NCBI GenBank assembly: GCA_947396885.1
Contig: OX377204.1
Coordinates: 18,545,706-18,609,705, forward strand
Direction: 5' to 3'
Length of the DNA: 64,000 nt
Origin: Heligmosomoides polygyrus polygyrus
Lineage: Eukaryota > Nematoda > Chromadorea > Rhabditida > Heligmosomidae
A program made the position numbers and the translations under genes. Under the pieces are notes generated by a model that saw only the letters and a list, made by a program, of their open reading frames with translations, was not told the DNA's origin and did not search any database. Positions 47,991-59,680 of this stretch are shown here, piece by piece; position 1 is the first letter of the stretch, and each line of letters starts with the position of its first letter.

Positions 47991-48537
47991 AAAGTTTTTT
48001 TCGATCTCCCCAATGTAAGTGGCTCTTTAGTCATCGACTGTCGACTTCTGACATTTATCTTATCTTTTATTTTGTCTTATTTATCTTTTAACTTCGTATT
48101 TCTGGTTTTCCGAAGCATTTAGTCCTTCAAGGGCATTAGAAAGAGACCTTTTCTAGTGGTTAAAGCTCGTTCTCGAAATGTCCGTGGAAAGCTGTCAGTT
48201 ACACCTGACCGCGCCTCCTGCATACGCCCCTCTCAACAAATCTCTGCTGGCGTTCCGAGAATTATAGCAGCAATTCTTTGCAGCTTCTGAAACCAGGAGG
48301 CAATTTCCGCTTCTGAATAGGTGACGGAGGCCGCTCGCTGTTCAAGAACACTTCTATTATGTGGGCGAGCCGGCGGTAGGCACGACAGGGCAGCAGCTAC
48401 ACAGTAGGTGGCTCTTTGGTGCTCCTGCTTCATGCTTCGTACTTTTCACTACTCTATTTGCCGCCATCTTAAGAGCTACCGAGTGTCACTGCATCGATAT
48501 CTTCCTTAGTCGACCTATCGCTCATTCTTGCTTCCAT

Positions 48538-48706
48538 GGGCCGGATTCATCAAAGTTACTGCAGTAACTTTAACGGAGAACCGTAAACGAAAGCTCAGAT
48601 AACGTGGCTTATCGCTCACCATATCGCTTGATAAGCCGCGTTATCTGAGCTATTTCCTTACAATTCTCCGTTAAGGTTACTGCAGTAACTTTGATGAATC
48701 CGGCCC
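48538..48706. mobile_element. Hairpin MITE, 169 bp, PIF/Harbinger-like ends
   Basis: GGGCCGGATTCATCAAAGTT at the left end and its inverse AACTTTGATGAATCCGGCCC at the right. The inverted identity extends through TACTGCAGTAACTTTAACGGAGAA, and the inside (CTCAGATAACG / CGTTATCTGAG) is also self-complementary, so the whole element folds. A 3-bp CAT direct repeat flanks it at 48535-48537 and 48707-48709, fitting a PIF/Harbinger-type insertion. No coding capacity. Confidence 0.9.
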
Positions 48707-48939
48707 CATATCTTTCTTGATGTGCCAAAACTTAAAGTGTCCTCCATTAGTGGTGATATGGCTGCCAAAGCGAAAACGACATCTTCCTAATCATGCCAAC
48801 ATCTGTCCTCTAGAAGCTTTTCCAAGTGAAATTTAAAAATAGGTTTTTGAGGTCATGGCCATGTATCACTGTCGCAGGAGGAGCCAATGCTGTAGGTACA
48901 TGCACCGTGGACCCATTCATAGTTCAGATGTTAGCGCCT

Positions 48940-49130
48940 AGGCCAACGAAATCTCCAATCTCAGCGGGGTACGTGAATTGATTCCAAGCTTTTTTGCGAA
49001 GGATAAAGCAAGCCCCGACTTTGCCGTCGGTTGGCCACCGCAAGCCTTGATATGAAAATACGAATTCAAATTGCCTCTATAATTCATCGAAGTGAAGTGT
49101 TTGGTGCATGTTCAAATAATGATTGACTCA
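48940..49130 (+). repeat. SINE-A, 5'-truncated
   Basis: GGGGTACGTGAATTGATTCC, GGATAAAGCAAGCCCCGACT, CGGTTGGCCACCGCAAGCC and a diverged tail. Confidence 0.7.
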
Positions 49131-49227
49131 CGTAGTCTTTTATTTATTTTTACGTATTCTTAACTGTACGTAGCTAATTCTACTTTTTGCTTATTCTATA
49201 TTTCCTACTAGTTTTTATAGTTTGGGA

Positions 49228-49505
49228 CGCAGTTATAGGAAGCGGCTGCCGTTGCGTGCACCCTGGGAACTTGGGTCTTCGTTTCTCATGCTGACCAGGC
49301 CAGCTGAGATTTCCATCCCCTCGGGGTCAGTGAATTGGTGTCACAGTTCTCTAGGGAAGATGAGACACTGACGTTTCCATCTCTGGTCAACACTAGTCAT
49401 TGCATGGGCCAATTACGCATTCAATATGCCTTCACGTTGACTTGTGGAGTAGAATGTAATACGCATTCCGATAAGGAATTGACTAACGCCTACCCTTTTC
49501 CCTTC
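49228..49505 (+). repeat. SINE-A copy
   Basis: GTTGCGTGCACCCTGGGAAC, GGGTCAGTGAATTGGTGTCA, CATGGGCCAATTACGCATTC and AAGGAATTGACTAACGCC near the end. Confidence 0.75.
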
Positions 49506-49704
49506 GTTCTAAATAGATAGATCGTACCAACCTCATACTAATGTCTTACTTTTCCCAAAATAACATTACTCTTTCGATAAAGACTCATTGTCCAGATTCC
49601 TATTTCGAGGTACTCGTTTGATGAGGATTCTGGGGTAGTTAATTATATGTGCGGGTTTGCCACCGTATCTTAAAATGTCACATTTTCTATTTTTAAATCT
49701 GTAG

Positions 49705-49960
49705 CAAGGGTACGTGTAGCGCAGTTGGAGGAGGAGTCGCTTGCACCCGATACCAGTTTCTTGGTTCGGTTTTCCCGCCATGGCCAACCAACCCTTTCAT
49801 CCATCATGGATAGGTGAATTGATACCAGACTTGTCTAGGAAGGAAAAGGAGCTGACTTTTTCATCAGCTGGCCACCACGACTCATTTTATAGAGCAACTA
49901 CGCATTCGAATCGCTTCCACGACCTACCGTCTAAAGGGACCCTAAGAAGGGGTCTTCTGT
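49705..49960 (+). repeat. SINE-A copy
   Basis: GTGTAGCGCAGTTGGAGGAG head, TTGCACCCGATACCAGTTTC, TACCAGACTTGTCTAGGAAG and AACTACGCATTCGAATCGCT. It follows the previous copy by about 200 bp in the same orientation. Confidence 0.85.
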
Positions 49961-50149
49961 GTTGTGCTTTATTTTGAGCTCAACGCTTCCCATACCCACA
50001 TTCCTAGTCCCACCCATATTCATGTCCACGCTGTGTTATAACTAGATCCTTTCTCCTGAATGGAACGGTCTATTTTCGTTCGATTCCTATGCACTCCTCC
50101 TGTGATAAGGAGTGAGATAAAGGTCGTCCTCAGTTATTTGTGGGAAGAG

Positions 50150-50245
50150 TAACTTGTGGGATGCACAACGCATCTTACTTCCATGTGCCATCGTGGGGAC
50201 ACATGGCCTACAGGGCCAGTCGTTGAAGAAGTCAATGCTTTATAT
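50150..50245 (-). repeat. SINE-A 3' fragment
   Basis: GTGGGATGCACAACGCATCT, ACTTCCATGTGCCATCGTGG and GTCAATGCTTTATATT match the family's tail in reverse. Confidence 0.55.
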
Positions 50246-50384
50246 TTTCAAAACACATGTGCTGTGTAAGGTTTGGTCGTCCTAGAAGGAATTCAAGCTT
50301 TGAGTAGATTCAAGTGCGCAAGTATTTCATTCTACTGCGCTATTAGTGCCATTTTGCCGCTTCAACTTATAAGCTAGGATATTC

Positions 50385-50650
50385 GCAGCACAGTCGGAGG
50401 AGTTCTCAGCTGCCAAGTGTACCTCGAATCCATGTTCTTAGTGCGAGTTCTTTTAAGACCAACTAAGTTTCTTACCTTGGGATTGGTGAATTGGTATTGG
50501 AGTTGTCTGCGAAGACGAAAACACTGACTTCTCCATTGGTTGGTCACAGCAAATCGTTGTATAAGCAAAATACGCATTCAAATAACCTCATCGACCAGGT
50601 GGAAGTCTAATGTTTGGCGCATCCCGTAAAAGGATTGTATGACGCCAACG
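50385..50650 (+). repeat. SINE-A copy
   Basis: CGCAGCACAGTCGGAGGAG head, TGGTGAATTGGTATTGGAGT, ACTTCTCCATTGGTTGGTCA, AAATACGCATTCAAATAACC and CGCATCCCGTAAAAGGATTG. Confidence 0.8.
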
Positions 50651-50654
50651 TTGA

Positions 50655-51490
50655 TCTATTCTCAAGGCATAACGAGCCATGAATGAACTTGTTGTTGTAA
50701 AGGATTTTAATATTTATTATGAGGGATTTGTATTCCAAACATTTTCTGCATATTCGAATTAAATGGTCTTTTTGACATGTACCTAATTGAGTAACTAAAA
50801 TGGCACAATATGTCGAATTGGAAAGGACTAAGAAGAAGACAGAATTAAGAAATTGAAGAGGACGGTTGGGCTTTTTTTCCTCATTGACGACTTCGGCTTC
50901 TGCAAATCTAGAAAAACCTAAGCAAAGTAAATATTGCCCTTTTTGCTGTTTTTTCATCAATACCCTGCAAATTTCACTAGAATTGAACCTTGTTCATCAC
51001 CACTGCTTATCCGTCAATCCGAGCAAGTGTTTAATTTAATCTGATGGTTTTATCCTATTCTTCTGTCCTCTGCTTTTCTTGAAAGACGTGAGTTCTCCAT
51101 ATCTTCCGCCCTCTCAGCTATGAGCTCTGTATATTGACCTTTCTCTCGAATTTCTCCTCATCCTTGTAATTTGAGTCCGTTTCTCCATCAAGTCCTTCGC
51201 ATTCATTAAGTCGCTTTAGGCTCTTATTGGGCGTTTATATAGGGGTATTTTATTCTGTTTGAAACTTGGAAGAAGAAAAAACTGGTCTTGTCATGCATTG
51301 ATTAGAGGTTTGTAATGAAAGTAACGTTAATTCTAATAGAAATTATTCAAATCAGTTTCTTTAAGCCCCAATTGGCTGGTACCGAAGATGTTAATTCTAA
51401 TAGTTTATTGAACCGCTTTGTTGTTCTCTTAAAGTAATAGGTATCAAGTTAGAATCTATAAGGAAATGTGAATAGCCTTTTGTTTAAATA
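50655..51490. other. No gene recognised
   Basis: A minus-strand frame at 50607-50960 overlaps the SINE tail and has no domain. The rest is AT-rich noncoding sequence. Confidence 0.35.
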
Positions 51491-51499
51491 AATATGTAT

Positions 51500-51740
51500 T
51501 TGTAGCGCGAGCAGTCGGAAGCGACGCCGGCTGTTGCGTGGATCCAGAATGGAAGTACTTGGTTCGAGTCCCACCCAACTTAACCCAACCTTCCCATTTT
51601 TTCCACGGTCCGATAGTTCTCAACAAGTCTGACCGCCGCAAGTTACTGCACAACACAAATGCCTTCAATTTGCCAACTTGGTATCATATACAAACAGTCT
51701 GGATGGCGCATGCCATGAATGGAGGCATACAGTCGTTTAC
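51500..51740 (+). repeat. SINE-A-like copy with variant head
   Basis: TGTAGCGCGAGCAGTCGGAA carries a 2-base insertion in the A box; CTTGGTTCGAGTCCCACCC keeps a good B box. The body is shorter than in other copies. Confidence 0.65.
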
Positions 51741-52189
51741 ATTTTTCATCCTCAAAAGCGTTGAGAAGTACCTAAGCCTACCTAATGGCTACGGCGCACT
51801 TCCCGAAAGCTTCGTTCTTGCTGAGCGGTGCTTGGATTCCGGTAGTTGGCTGATTCGGCTGGAATTCTCGCCCACTCCTTACTACTTTTCCAAGCATCTC
51901 ATCAGGTTTTTAGTGCGGAACTGCGCAGCAATCAAAATGTGCCGAAATGCTTTCTGTCAGGCCTAAAAACAGTAGATCTAAGCTTACGTTCTATCAAAGC
52001 AAGAGCCATGAGTGACGGACCTTAAGTGCTCTAGGAGAACCGTCCATCTGCTTCTGCCTTGCCATACCATCCATTGTTCAACAGCTGAGTAATTTGTGCG
52101 TTTCCATTTTTTCTTTTCGCCTGAGCATCAGTAAAATGTGCTACAGTAATAATTAAATAAATAATTAAATAGAGGATAATGGAAAAGTA

Positions 52190-52290
52190 AAGGATTTGTG
52201 TAATGCGCATTACACTTCTACCTGATGAATGCGTATTTGGCCTAAGCAACTAATTGCGGTGGCCATCCGACGAACAAGTCAGAAAATATA
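52190..52290 (-). repeat. SINE-A fragment
   Basis: GAATGCGTATTTGGCCTAAG and TGCGGTGGCCATCCGACGAA match the family in reverse. Confidence 0.6.
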
Positions 52291-52344
52291 TAAATAAATA
52301 ACTATTGAACTTAGAAATAGATCAAGAGGCAAGATTTATTAGAA

Positions 52345-52715
52345 TGTAAGCAATGTCGCTAGAGTTTTGATCGCAACAAAACATCGCTGCAACAGCTTAC
52401 AACATCGATACCATCCACTTGAGGCTTAAAGAAACTGACTGGAATCATTTCTATCAAGGTCTTCTGTTTTGCTGGTTCCATGCTGATATCAGCGGCCGGC
52501 TCATACCGATATGAGTGCTGATCGGTCCCACGAGGTGTGAATGTTGCGTTCGATCAAACAGCGCTGGTGGTGTAGCGGGTATATGTAGCATTCCCGCCCG
52601 GTCAGCAGGAGGTGCGGGTTCGAGTTTCGCCTCGCGCTAGAGCTTTCATCGCAAGAACACATTCAGTAACTGCATATAGCTTCTATACCAACCGCTTCAG
52701 GCTTCAACATATGCA
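52345..52715 (+). repeat. tRNA-derived SINE, family B, longest copy
   Basis: It holds a 5' block (TTTTGATCGCAACAAAACAT, GCTTAAAGAAACTGACTGG, GCTGATATCAGCGGCCGGCT), then a tRNA-like head (CAGCGCTGGTGGTGTAGCGG, GCGGGTTCGAGTTTCGCC) and a second copy of the GATCGCAAGAACA tail. The tail-to-head order suggests two tandem units, the first lacking its head. Confidence 0.8.
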
Positions 52716-52724
52716 TTAAAACGT

Positions 52725-52915
52725 CGTCATATCGCTCCTTCAGGGCTTTCATGAAGAAGTCCGACCAACACGTTGGTGGGCGTCCTGGTGTTCTCTTGAC
52801 ATCCCGCGGAATCCAGTCGGTGACGACTCTCGTCCAGCGGGTGCCTGCGAAGCGCATCATGCAGCTGGCCCACCTAATATTCGACCACTTGGCCCGTGCG
52901 ACAGCTTCTCTGAAA
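52725..52915 (-). pseudogene. LINE reverse transcriptase C-terminal fragment
   Basis: The minus strand reads [19 protein letters not shown] and GRPPTCWSDFFMKALKERYD, close to the 6147-6968 copy but truncated at both ends. Confidence 0.85.
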
Positions 52916-53470
52916 ATGCTTTGCAGCTCGATTTAAAGGTGGAGGTGTAGTAGCGGCCATTCAATTGGCGCCTTCAACATCTCGTGTGAGCGATGAAGCA
53001 ATGACTAATGGTGTGCGCTCAAGCAAGCTCAATCCACCTAGCCCTGCCACAGCCCCGTTCCTTCACTCCCGCCTCCCCCCCCCCCACGCCTTGCCCTGGC
53101 CTGCTGTCAGCCAACACCTGCTGCTCAACGCGATAATCGCATCCATATAGGCACTTGTGAGCGGGGGTAATCCACCCACCCGCCGAATGGGCCTGTTTTC
53201 GTCGTCAGTGGCCCGTGGCGTGTCCGGTGTGAGCTTTGTGCACCTTGCCCTGCGTGCTCTTATCCCCTATTCAACTCTTGACGCCAATTAAGCCTGAAGC
53301 GAAAAATCAATTGCAACCGATGAAAAGGCCTTGACGGCGAAATGTTCACCTTCCTTCTAAGTGCCACACCTAGTATACGCCACTTCAGTTCCGCTAGGAA
53401 TGGGCTTTGGAGTATTATGGGAGCTCACCTCAGTTGATCAGAGCAATTACTGGAGGTGTTTCTGTACCTC
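52916..53470. other. No gene recognised
   Basis: A C-rich run lies near 53072-53084; otherwise nothing identifiable. Confidence 0.35.
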
Positions 53471-53489
53471 ATGGACATTTGTAGTGCAC

Positions 53490-53765
53490 TAGGAGCAGGT
53501 GCCGGCTCTCGCATACACGCCGCATCATGCTTTTGGTTCCCGTTTTCCGTCCACGCCCACCATACCTTCCCCCGCTCCTGTGCAGGAGAACTGGTACCAG
53601 ACTTTTCTGGCAAGGACGAAACACTGATTTGTCAATCGGCTGGCCACGGCAAGTCACTGTTTGAGCCAAATACGTACACAAAATGCCGCCACAATATCCT
53701 GCAGAGGAATCCGGGATATCGTGAAGGCATTTGGAATGCGTAGTGAATGCGTGGTGCAGTTTCTT
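53490..53765 (+). repeat. SINE-A copy
   Basis: AGCAGGTGCCGGCTCTCGC head remnant, GGTACCAGACTTTTCTGGCA, ACTGATTTGTCAATCGGCTG and GAATGCGTGGTGCAG at the tail. Confidence 0.75.
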
Positions 53766-53789
53766 ACATGTAAAACAATTAATACATAA

Positions 53790-54000
53790 CTATTATACAA
53801 ATTTTTTAGTTTTTGAGAAAAAATGAACTGTAATGCTCAAAAGATAAATTGTGTTTAAAAAACTTATCTGAAATAAAAATTTAATATTAAAAAATGAACT
53901 TTATTCTAAAAAATAAAATCGCGCCATGCACTTGAAAAGCTCGTCGCGATTTCTATTTGATTGATACTGTAAATGCTGCTTATATGAGACATTGAAGTGA
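53790..54000. repeat. Fragment of the palindromic MITE family
   Basis: GCGCCATGCACTTGAAAAGC and TCGTCGCGATTTCTATTTGA match the left arm of the element at 10567-11521. A centre-like fragment (TTCGCTAATTGGGTAGG) is at 54840. Confidence 0.65.
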
Positions 54001-54424
54001 GGATAGCTGTCTGTGTTTTATCGTTTACAGACAGCGCGAGCGGAAAATTTACCATCGATCGAACACGTCTCTGCTCGCGGATCCATATAAACAGCCCAGA
54101 GGTCCTGCACTTCATTTCTGACCAAATCGCACCACTGTAACTTCTTGTTCTCCTCCTTCCTGTCGGTGGAACCCAGGCCTGTGATGCGTCGATTGGTGTT
54201 GATGTTTGCATAAGCGTCGTAGTTCTTTTAAACCTGAAGAAGAGCTTAAGGCCCGAAACGTTGTCAATAAACATTTTGCTATTTCGAGCTTCACTCTCAA
54301 GAAGAAAGATCAATCGAACAAATGTCGCGATGTCTTGGGCGAGAGCGAGGCGTAATCTATCTTTTTTACACTAAAAAGGCAGCCTTCACGCTTTTTAGAA
54401 TAAACTTTGCATATGTTGCTACAG

Positions 54425-54605
54425 GATGTATTGTTGCGATCAAAACTTTGCGCCAGGCGCAACTCGAACCCGCATCTTCTGCTTTCCGGGCAGCGATGTT
54501 CGCCTTACACCACCGGCGCCGTTTGACCGCACGTAACATCCGCGATACCCTCGAGGCCTGTCAGCACTCACCCCTGATACGGGATGGGCCGGTCGCTGAT
54601 ATCAG
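54425..54605 (-). repeat. tRNA-derived SINE, family B, left member of a head-to-head pair
   Basis: The reverse complement reads GGCGCCGGTGGTGTAAGGCG, GCCCGGAAAGCAGAAGATGC and GGGTTCGAGTTGCGCC, then TTTTGATCGCAACA. It is very similar to the neighbouring plus copy. Confidence 0.85.
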
Positions 54606-54775
54606 CATGGTCAAACAGCGCCGGTGGTGTAGGGCGAACATCTCTGCCCGGAAAGCAGAAGATGCGGGTTCAAGTCCCGCCTGGCTCAAGAGTTTTGATC
54701 GCAACAAAACATCCTGTAACAACATATAGCCTCTCTACCAGCCGCTTCAGGCTTAAGCAAATGTGTTAAAACTTT
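54606..54775 (+). repeat. tRNA-derived SINE, family B, right member of a head-to-head pair
   Basis: CAGCGCCGGTGGTGTAGGGC, TCTGCCCGGAAAGCAGA (an anticodon-like stem with loop CCGGAAA, but C instead of T at position 33), perfect T arm GCGGGTTCAAGTCCCGC, then GATCGCAACAAAACATC and CCAGCCGCTTCAGGCTTAAG. Confidence 0.88.
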
Positions 54776-55442
54776 GCATAATTTCTTAAAAATATATTTT
54801 CCCTAAAAGCGATACTTTTACAAAATTTCATGCAATGTGTTCGCTAATTGGGTAGGTAAATTAAAAGTTTTAAAGAATCATACTAAAGTTTTCCTGAATA
54901 ACGTATTCACATTATAGTGAATATTAGTATTTTTGCTCATACCGAAGTGTGTGACGTGTGAGCTGTATATATGGTCCTCTTGGAACTCAAAATGTTTGCT
55001 CTACGTTCAAGTGAAGTTGTCCTGACCTCACTATCGTCATCTGATTTTTTTTCGACCAATCGACCTTCTGTTAATGTGAACAATCCTCAATGGAAGTCGT
55101 GAATGTGAGCAGCATTAGGAGGTAGAACGCTTCAGCCAATCAAGCCAATCAACACCATCCGAAGACATGCTAGGCAATGAAGGTAAAGACCATACACGCC
55201 CTCTCTGAATGACAGACCAATTCGATGGGGCGTGTTGGGCAGCCGCGTGCCTAACTCGCTGTGGTTCTCAGATATGCAACTCGTACCCAAATTCTCTACC
55301 TTGTATTCTACCGTAATTATTGTCGTTTCTGCATAATTATTTCGTTATTATTTCGTAAAAATTTATTCACCACGTAATTTTTTTCTGCTTTTGGCCATCA
55401 ATCATTTTTTTGTGCTGGAACTGACTAGTTCTGAAGTAGTTT

Positions 55443-55886
55443 TTGGGATTTCGTGATTTATTATTGCATGGTGTTCCACGCGTTTCTTCTGTTCACACTT
55501 CCACTGAATTTTTTGCGCGACAAGTCTACAGCAACTATGCAATTGAAGATTTGAACGGGCTCTACATGCTAGATGCCATGAGGTGTGAGAGGCTCTCCAG
55601 AATGGGAATAGTTTCCGCGACATGCTTATTATTGGCGAATTCAACACGCCTATTACGCCTCACTCGTTCTGAAGTGTCCGGACGTATTCTGTCTCGACGA
55701 GCAAGCGTGTTGAGTAGCTGCTGTAGCCGTGGCCGTTGTCGTTGTCTGTGCGGCTATCATTTTTCCCTGATTGTCGTTGCACTTTCGACTGACTTCAGCC
55801 AGCACTCTCCGATTTCCACAGAATGCTGGCGGGGAGTCGTATTCAGCAGAAGTTGGCTTACATGGCCTCTGCTTAGCATTTTTTAA
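55443..55886 (+). other. Unrecognised open frame, 147 codons
   Basis: It is longer than most chance frames here and lies in a repeat-free stretch (about 54.9-56.6 kb). It contains a Cys/Arg-rich part (SSCCSRGRCRCLCGYH) followed by a hydrophobic end. No family recognised; no clear splice context. Confidence 0.2.
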
Positions 55887-56599
55887 ACTTTATGCTGCAA
55901 AATAGCATTCTGAAAGTTTCCGAAGCTGCGTTTATTTCCTTACATCGTTCGTTTTTATGTTTTCCATATTTTCTTTGCTTTCGCGAATTTTTTTCCGATG
56001 CAAGGAGATCATACTATTTTAAGAGTTATAACAATCACCTTCTTCGAAATCAATGTTTTATGGCTTGATTCCAAGATCTAGAAGGTGATGGTCTTCTGAA
56101 ATGGTTGGTGTTAAGATCGCATCATGTCTCTGTCCAATGTGTCGCTGTGTTTATCTAACTGGAAGTGTTAGTGGAGTTTATGCATGGTTTTGAATTAGAA
56201 AAAAGCGATTTTTTCGCACTCGCCTTTGGCTGACCCTTGTTGTAAACGCAATTTTTGTGTGGTTAAAATTGCTTATGAATTTTTGAGACTGTACGTGTTA
56301 TTTTCTCATTTCTCGATTCAAAGGCGTTCGCTTGAAATATCTGCAGAATAGTATCAAAGAAGGTATTCACATACTAAATTGCATGAAAGCAGCTCATATC
56401 ATCTGCTTTCCACACAGGCTGCTAGTCCACTACGCCGCCAACGCTGTTCTGACAACAGACGGTACACTACGAGGAAACGCCTTGCTAATCTTTCACACTT
56501 CTTTCTTGTTGTTCGCAAAAAGTAGAATGTGTGGCTCATCTTCGTCATTCTGAACAAGAGTGAATTTCTTCACTTTGGTTTAGATGAACTGAAATTTCA

Positions 56600-56960
56600 T
56601 GCTGTACAAGTTACGTGCATCATCCGCGTTTCCGCTAATCGTCGAATTGCGTCAGCAAGACGGCCTCTGTATTTATCCCTGTCGCGTGCCAGAGTGCTCC
56701 AGTGGATCCTTTTCCCCCGACGGACACGAAGAGCGTCATATCGTTCGTTCAGGGCTTCCACGAACAAGACAGACCAACGCGTTGGCGGCGTTCTGATGTT
56801 TTCTTGACATCCCGCGGAGCACAGTCGGTGACGGCTCTCATCTAGCGGGTGTCTGCGAAGCGCATTTCGTGGCCGACCTACCTAATTTTCGACGACTTGG
56901 TCCATGCGAGACCGTCTCTAATCTTCGAACGTCGACGAAGCTCATACTAACCCAGGACGT
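56600..56960 (-). pseudogene. LINE reverse transcriptase tail, degenerate
   Basis: GTGCCAGAGTGCTCCAGTGG, CGTTCAGGGCTTCCACGAAC, CCAACGCGTTGGCGG and CTAATTTTCGACGACTTGG match the 6147-6968 copy in reverse, with frameshifts. Confidence 0.8.
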
Positions 56961-56999
56961 CTTCTCTCACTTCTTTGAATTCGTGTCACTCCGAGTGTC

Positions 57000-58270
57000 A
57001 TCCTTTCGATCCCTTGCACCGTGACACTCATCACGTGTTTGTTATGCATTCATAGAAGCCGCGTCTCTTATGCGTACGCGGGAAGAACTGTTGACGTAAA
57101 GAGGAAAAATTTTAAATAAGTAATTAAAATAAAAATAAAATATTTATAATTCAATTTTTCAGAAAATGCCTAAGTACATAGCGATTCCCTGCCTCCCTTT
57201 TCTTCCATAAGCGCTCAGATGTGTCCTTGACGTAGAATTGTTATCGGCGCGGCTATTAATGTTGGTTGAACATGCATGGCGCTCGCTAAGTCATTATTGA
57301 AACGGATGTTGTGCCTCTCCTGCGGAAGAGAACGACGGCGACGACAGCGCTACGCTTCCTGTGTTGCAGTTGAACGAGTGCTCTTCTCGCCTCATTAACA
57401 CAGCTGAAACTCTTCTTAATATTACCTCTCAAAGCGAAGAAAGGAAGAAGGTGATATTCGGTAACTTTAAATCTTCTAAGCACAGTGAAGCTAGCGGAAA
57501 CGCTTTAAACACGTTTTAAAAGCAAACTCTCGAGAATATCAAGAATTATTGAGAAATCTGCTGAAAATTCTGTTAGATTTCTGAAAATTTCCTTTAACTT
57601 ATTGGATCGGATTTTAACAGAAATTGACGGTCATATCGTTAAAATCGTTAGGTCATTAACTGTCCAACGTGCACTGCTGGCGGACACCGCAGTCTCCGCT
57701 CGACCTAGGTTAGCCTAGGGCGCTGGTGGTTGCCATGTTTTGTCGACGTCGTCTACGACGTCTTTTGCATTTTCGTTCCTTGTTTCTGAGCGAGTGTTTC
57801 GATCTAATTATGTCGCGGAATTTTTCTCTTCAGCGCATTCCTTTTGACTGCTTCGACATTTACAGAGAAATTCAGGTATTCGTCTGCGGTACCGAAGTCT
57901 TCAAGATTCTGAAGGAGGGGTGTGTTTACTGCTCGCACACTCTAACTACATACACACTACGCTCTAACCTCGTTTTGCTGCTGACCAGTGTCGTTCATTG
58001 TCGTCTTCTGCTGCTATCAGATGTTTTCTTACTGGCATAAAGTTCATAGCAATTGGCAGCTTCTCCTATGTCGACTTTGTGCATAACCATTAGCCGGCTG
58101 CAGCAAATAGGTAATTCTTCGGCTGTACTGCGTGCCTAAGCTGTTGTAAGGATCAGTTATATTATGTAGCTGCAAAACAAACAAATAACGAAAGCTGCAT
58201 TCTAATTGCAGTAGCTCATCTCTTGGCTAGCTCATTAGTACTAGTCTATATGCCCTAGCTGAGGTGTGGT
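57000..58270. other. No gene recognised
   Basis: A plus-strand frame at 57726-58040 has no known domain. AT-rich around 57100-57160. Confidence 0.3.
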
Positions 58271-58272
58271 GT

Positions 58273-58870
58273 ATTAGGTTGGAAACTAAATAAGTATCCG
58301 TCGTTTCTGTAACCATTTATTCTGAATTTCGCTGAAGGTTTTTTAAGGTTTTTTTACAGTAATGTTATATACCGTTTGAGAGAAAATTGATTAGTTTTAT
58401 GAGAAAGTGTGTTTTGCTTTTTTCAACCTTTTTTCGACCTTTTGTCAATTTTTGAGTTATTCAAGCGGAAATCCAAAAAAAGGAAAATGTCTTCCTCCGA
58501 CAGTTTATTCTCTCTGCTTGCGTTCGTTCATGTTTTTCTTGCGTAACTTTGAGCAATATTCAAGACGCAATAATTTGTTCCATAAGAGAATATGTCGGTT
58601 TTTGTTTTTATGACTTTGGTTAATTTCCACACTCGAACAGCTTCTTCTCTTTGGTTAATTTTTTCGACAGTGCTATATGTCTTTCGAAAGGGAATGTTTT
58701 GCTCTATCCAACTGTGGTGCACTCATTTGCTTGTGCTGAACTTGTTAATTTTAGTGGAATGTTAAAGAACAGAGAATAACTTTAACATTTTCTGTACAGT
58801 GTTATATGTCATTTAAAAGTGAATGATTGGTTCGATCAGGATAGAGGTTTTGCTCTTTGGTCATTCTGAA
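58273..58870. repeat. Possible left end of a mariner-type non-autonomous element
   Basis: TTAGGTTGGAAACTAAATAA preceded by TA, followed by AT-rich sequence with ATATGTC..GAAAG.GAATG motifs also seen in the hairpin at 20818-21857. No matching right end located. Confidence 0.35.
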
Positions 58871-59194
58871 TTTTGCTTTTCTTGTTACCCACTCGCATGG
58901 AAAGGTGGAAGCTTGGAAGAGAAAGCAGCTCCATAGCATTACGCAAATAGGATCCAAATCGGAGCGAGAAGGTCAAGATAACTACTTGTTCTAAGAAAAT
59001 TTGCTATTACCTGGAAGGCCAAGAAAGAGGCTGCTCGCAGTGTTTGATTTCGAACAATATTCGAACAATGGTTTTCCATGATCTTCGATTTCTAACAATG
59101 TTCGAACGGCAGCGACTTGCCATTTATTTTCCAGCAGATGGATGAACGATCATTCGAAATTGTTTGAGCAATTGTTTGAACCGATTAATCAAGC

Positions 59195-59680
59195 TCAACT
59201 CTGGCCTTCTCTGAGTTGTTGGGCCGGCTGCAGTTTTTTTCCAAGCCTATCAAACTTCTTCTTCGCATCGAGGACCGAACCAACCTGTGTCCTTAGCACT
59301 GGAAAAGGATTCCCTGTTCTTCTACCAAGCTCTCTGTGAAGTGCGGAGAGATAGTCCTCAGAGGTCAAGAATCTCTCAGCAAACGAGGATACTGTGGAGT
59401 GGATGAGATTTCGCTGAAAAAGCGAAGATCGAATACGTGAGGCGCTCCACTGGTGCATACGACATTGGCGATTAGATTATAAGCACGTCGTCCAAAATCT
59501 GCTCCATTCAGATCCGAAAGAAGCGGCCACGAGTGCCCTCTCGCCACTTGCGTGCATGCCTTGCGCTGTTTTTCGGACGACTCTTCCGTCACCTTTTGCA
59601 GCTCGGCCCTGCACCTCCCTTTGTCTGCTATCTTCAATTTTTTTCTTATTTCATTAAAAGGAAAATTTCTTTAATTTTTG
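59195..59680 (-). other. Unrecognised two-exon candidate with a 47-nt intron
   Basis: On the minus strand an open stretch (about 59665-59480) with KGRCRAELQKVTEESSEKQ reaches ANV followed by GTATGC; 47 nt further a strong acceptor TTTTTCAG opens a second in-frame stretch with STVSSFAERFLTSEDY, GRRTGNPFPVLRTQVG and AKKKFDRLGKKLQPAQQ, ending at a stop at about 59195. The charged, helical look suggests a coiled coil or BAR-like part of a real gene, or a decayed copy of one. I do not recognise the family. Confidence 0.35.

Noticed and set aside
51538..51966. Plus-strand open frame of 142 codons
   Set aside because: It starts inside a SINE-A-like repeat and shows no domain; probably chance.
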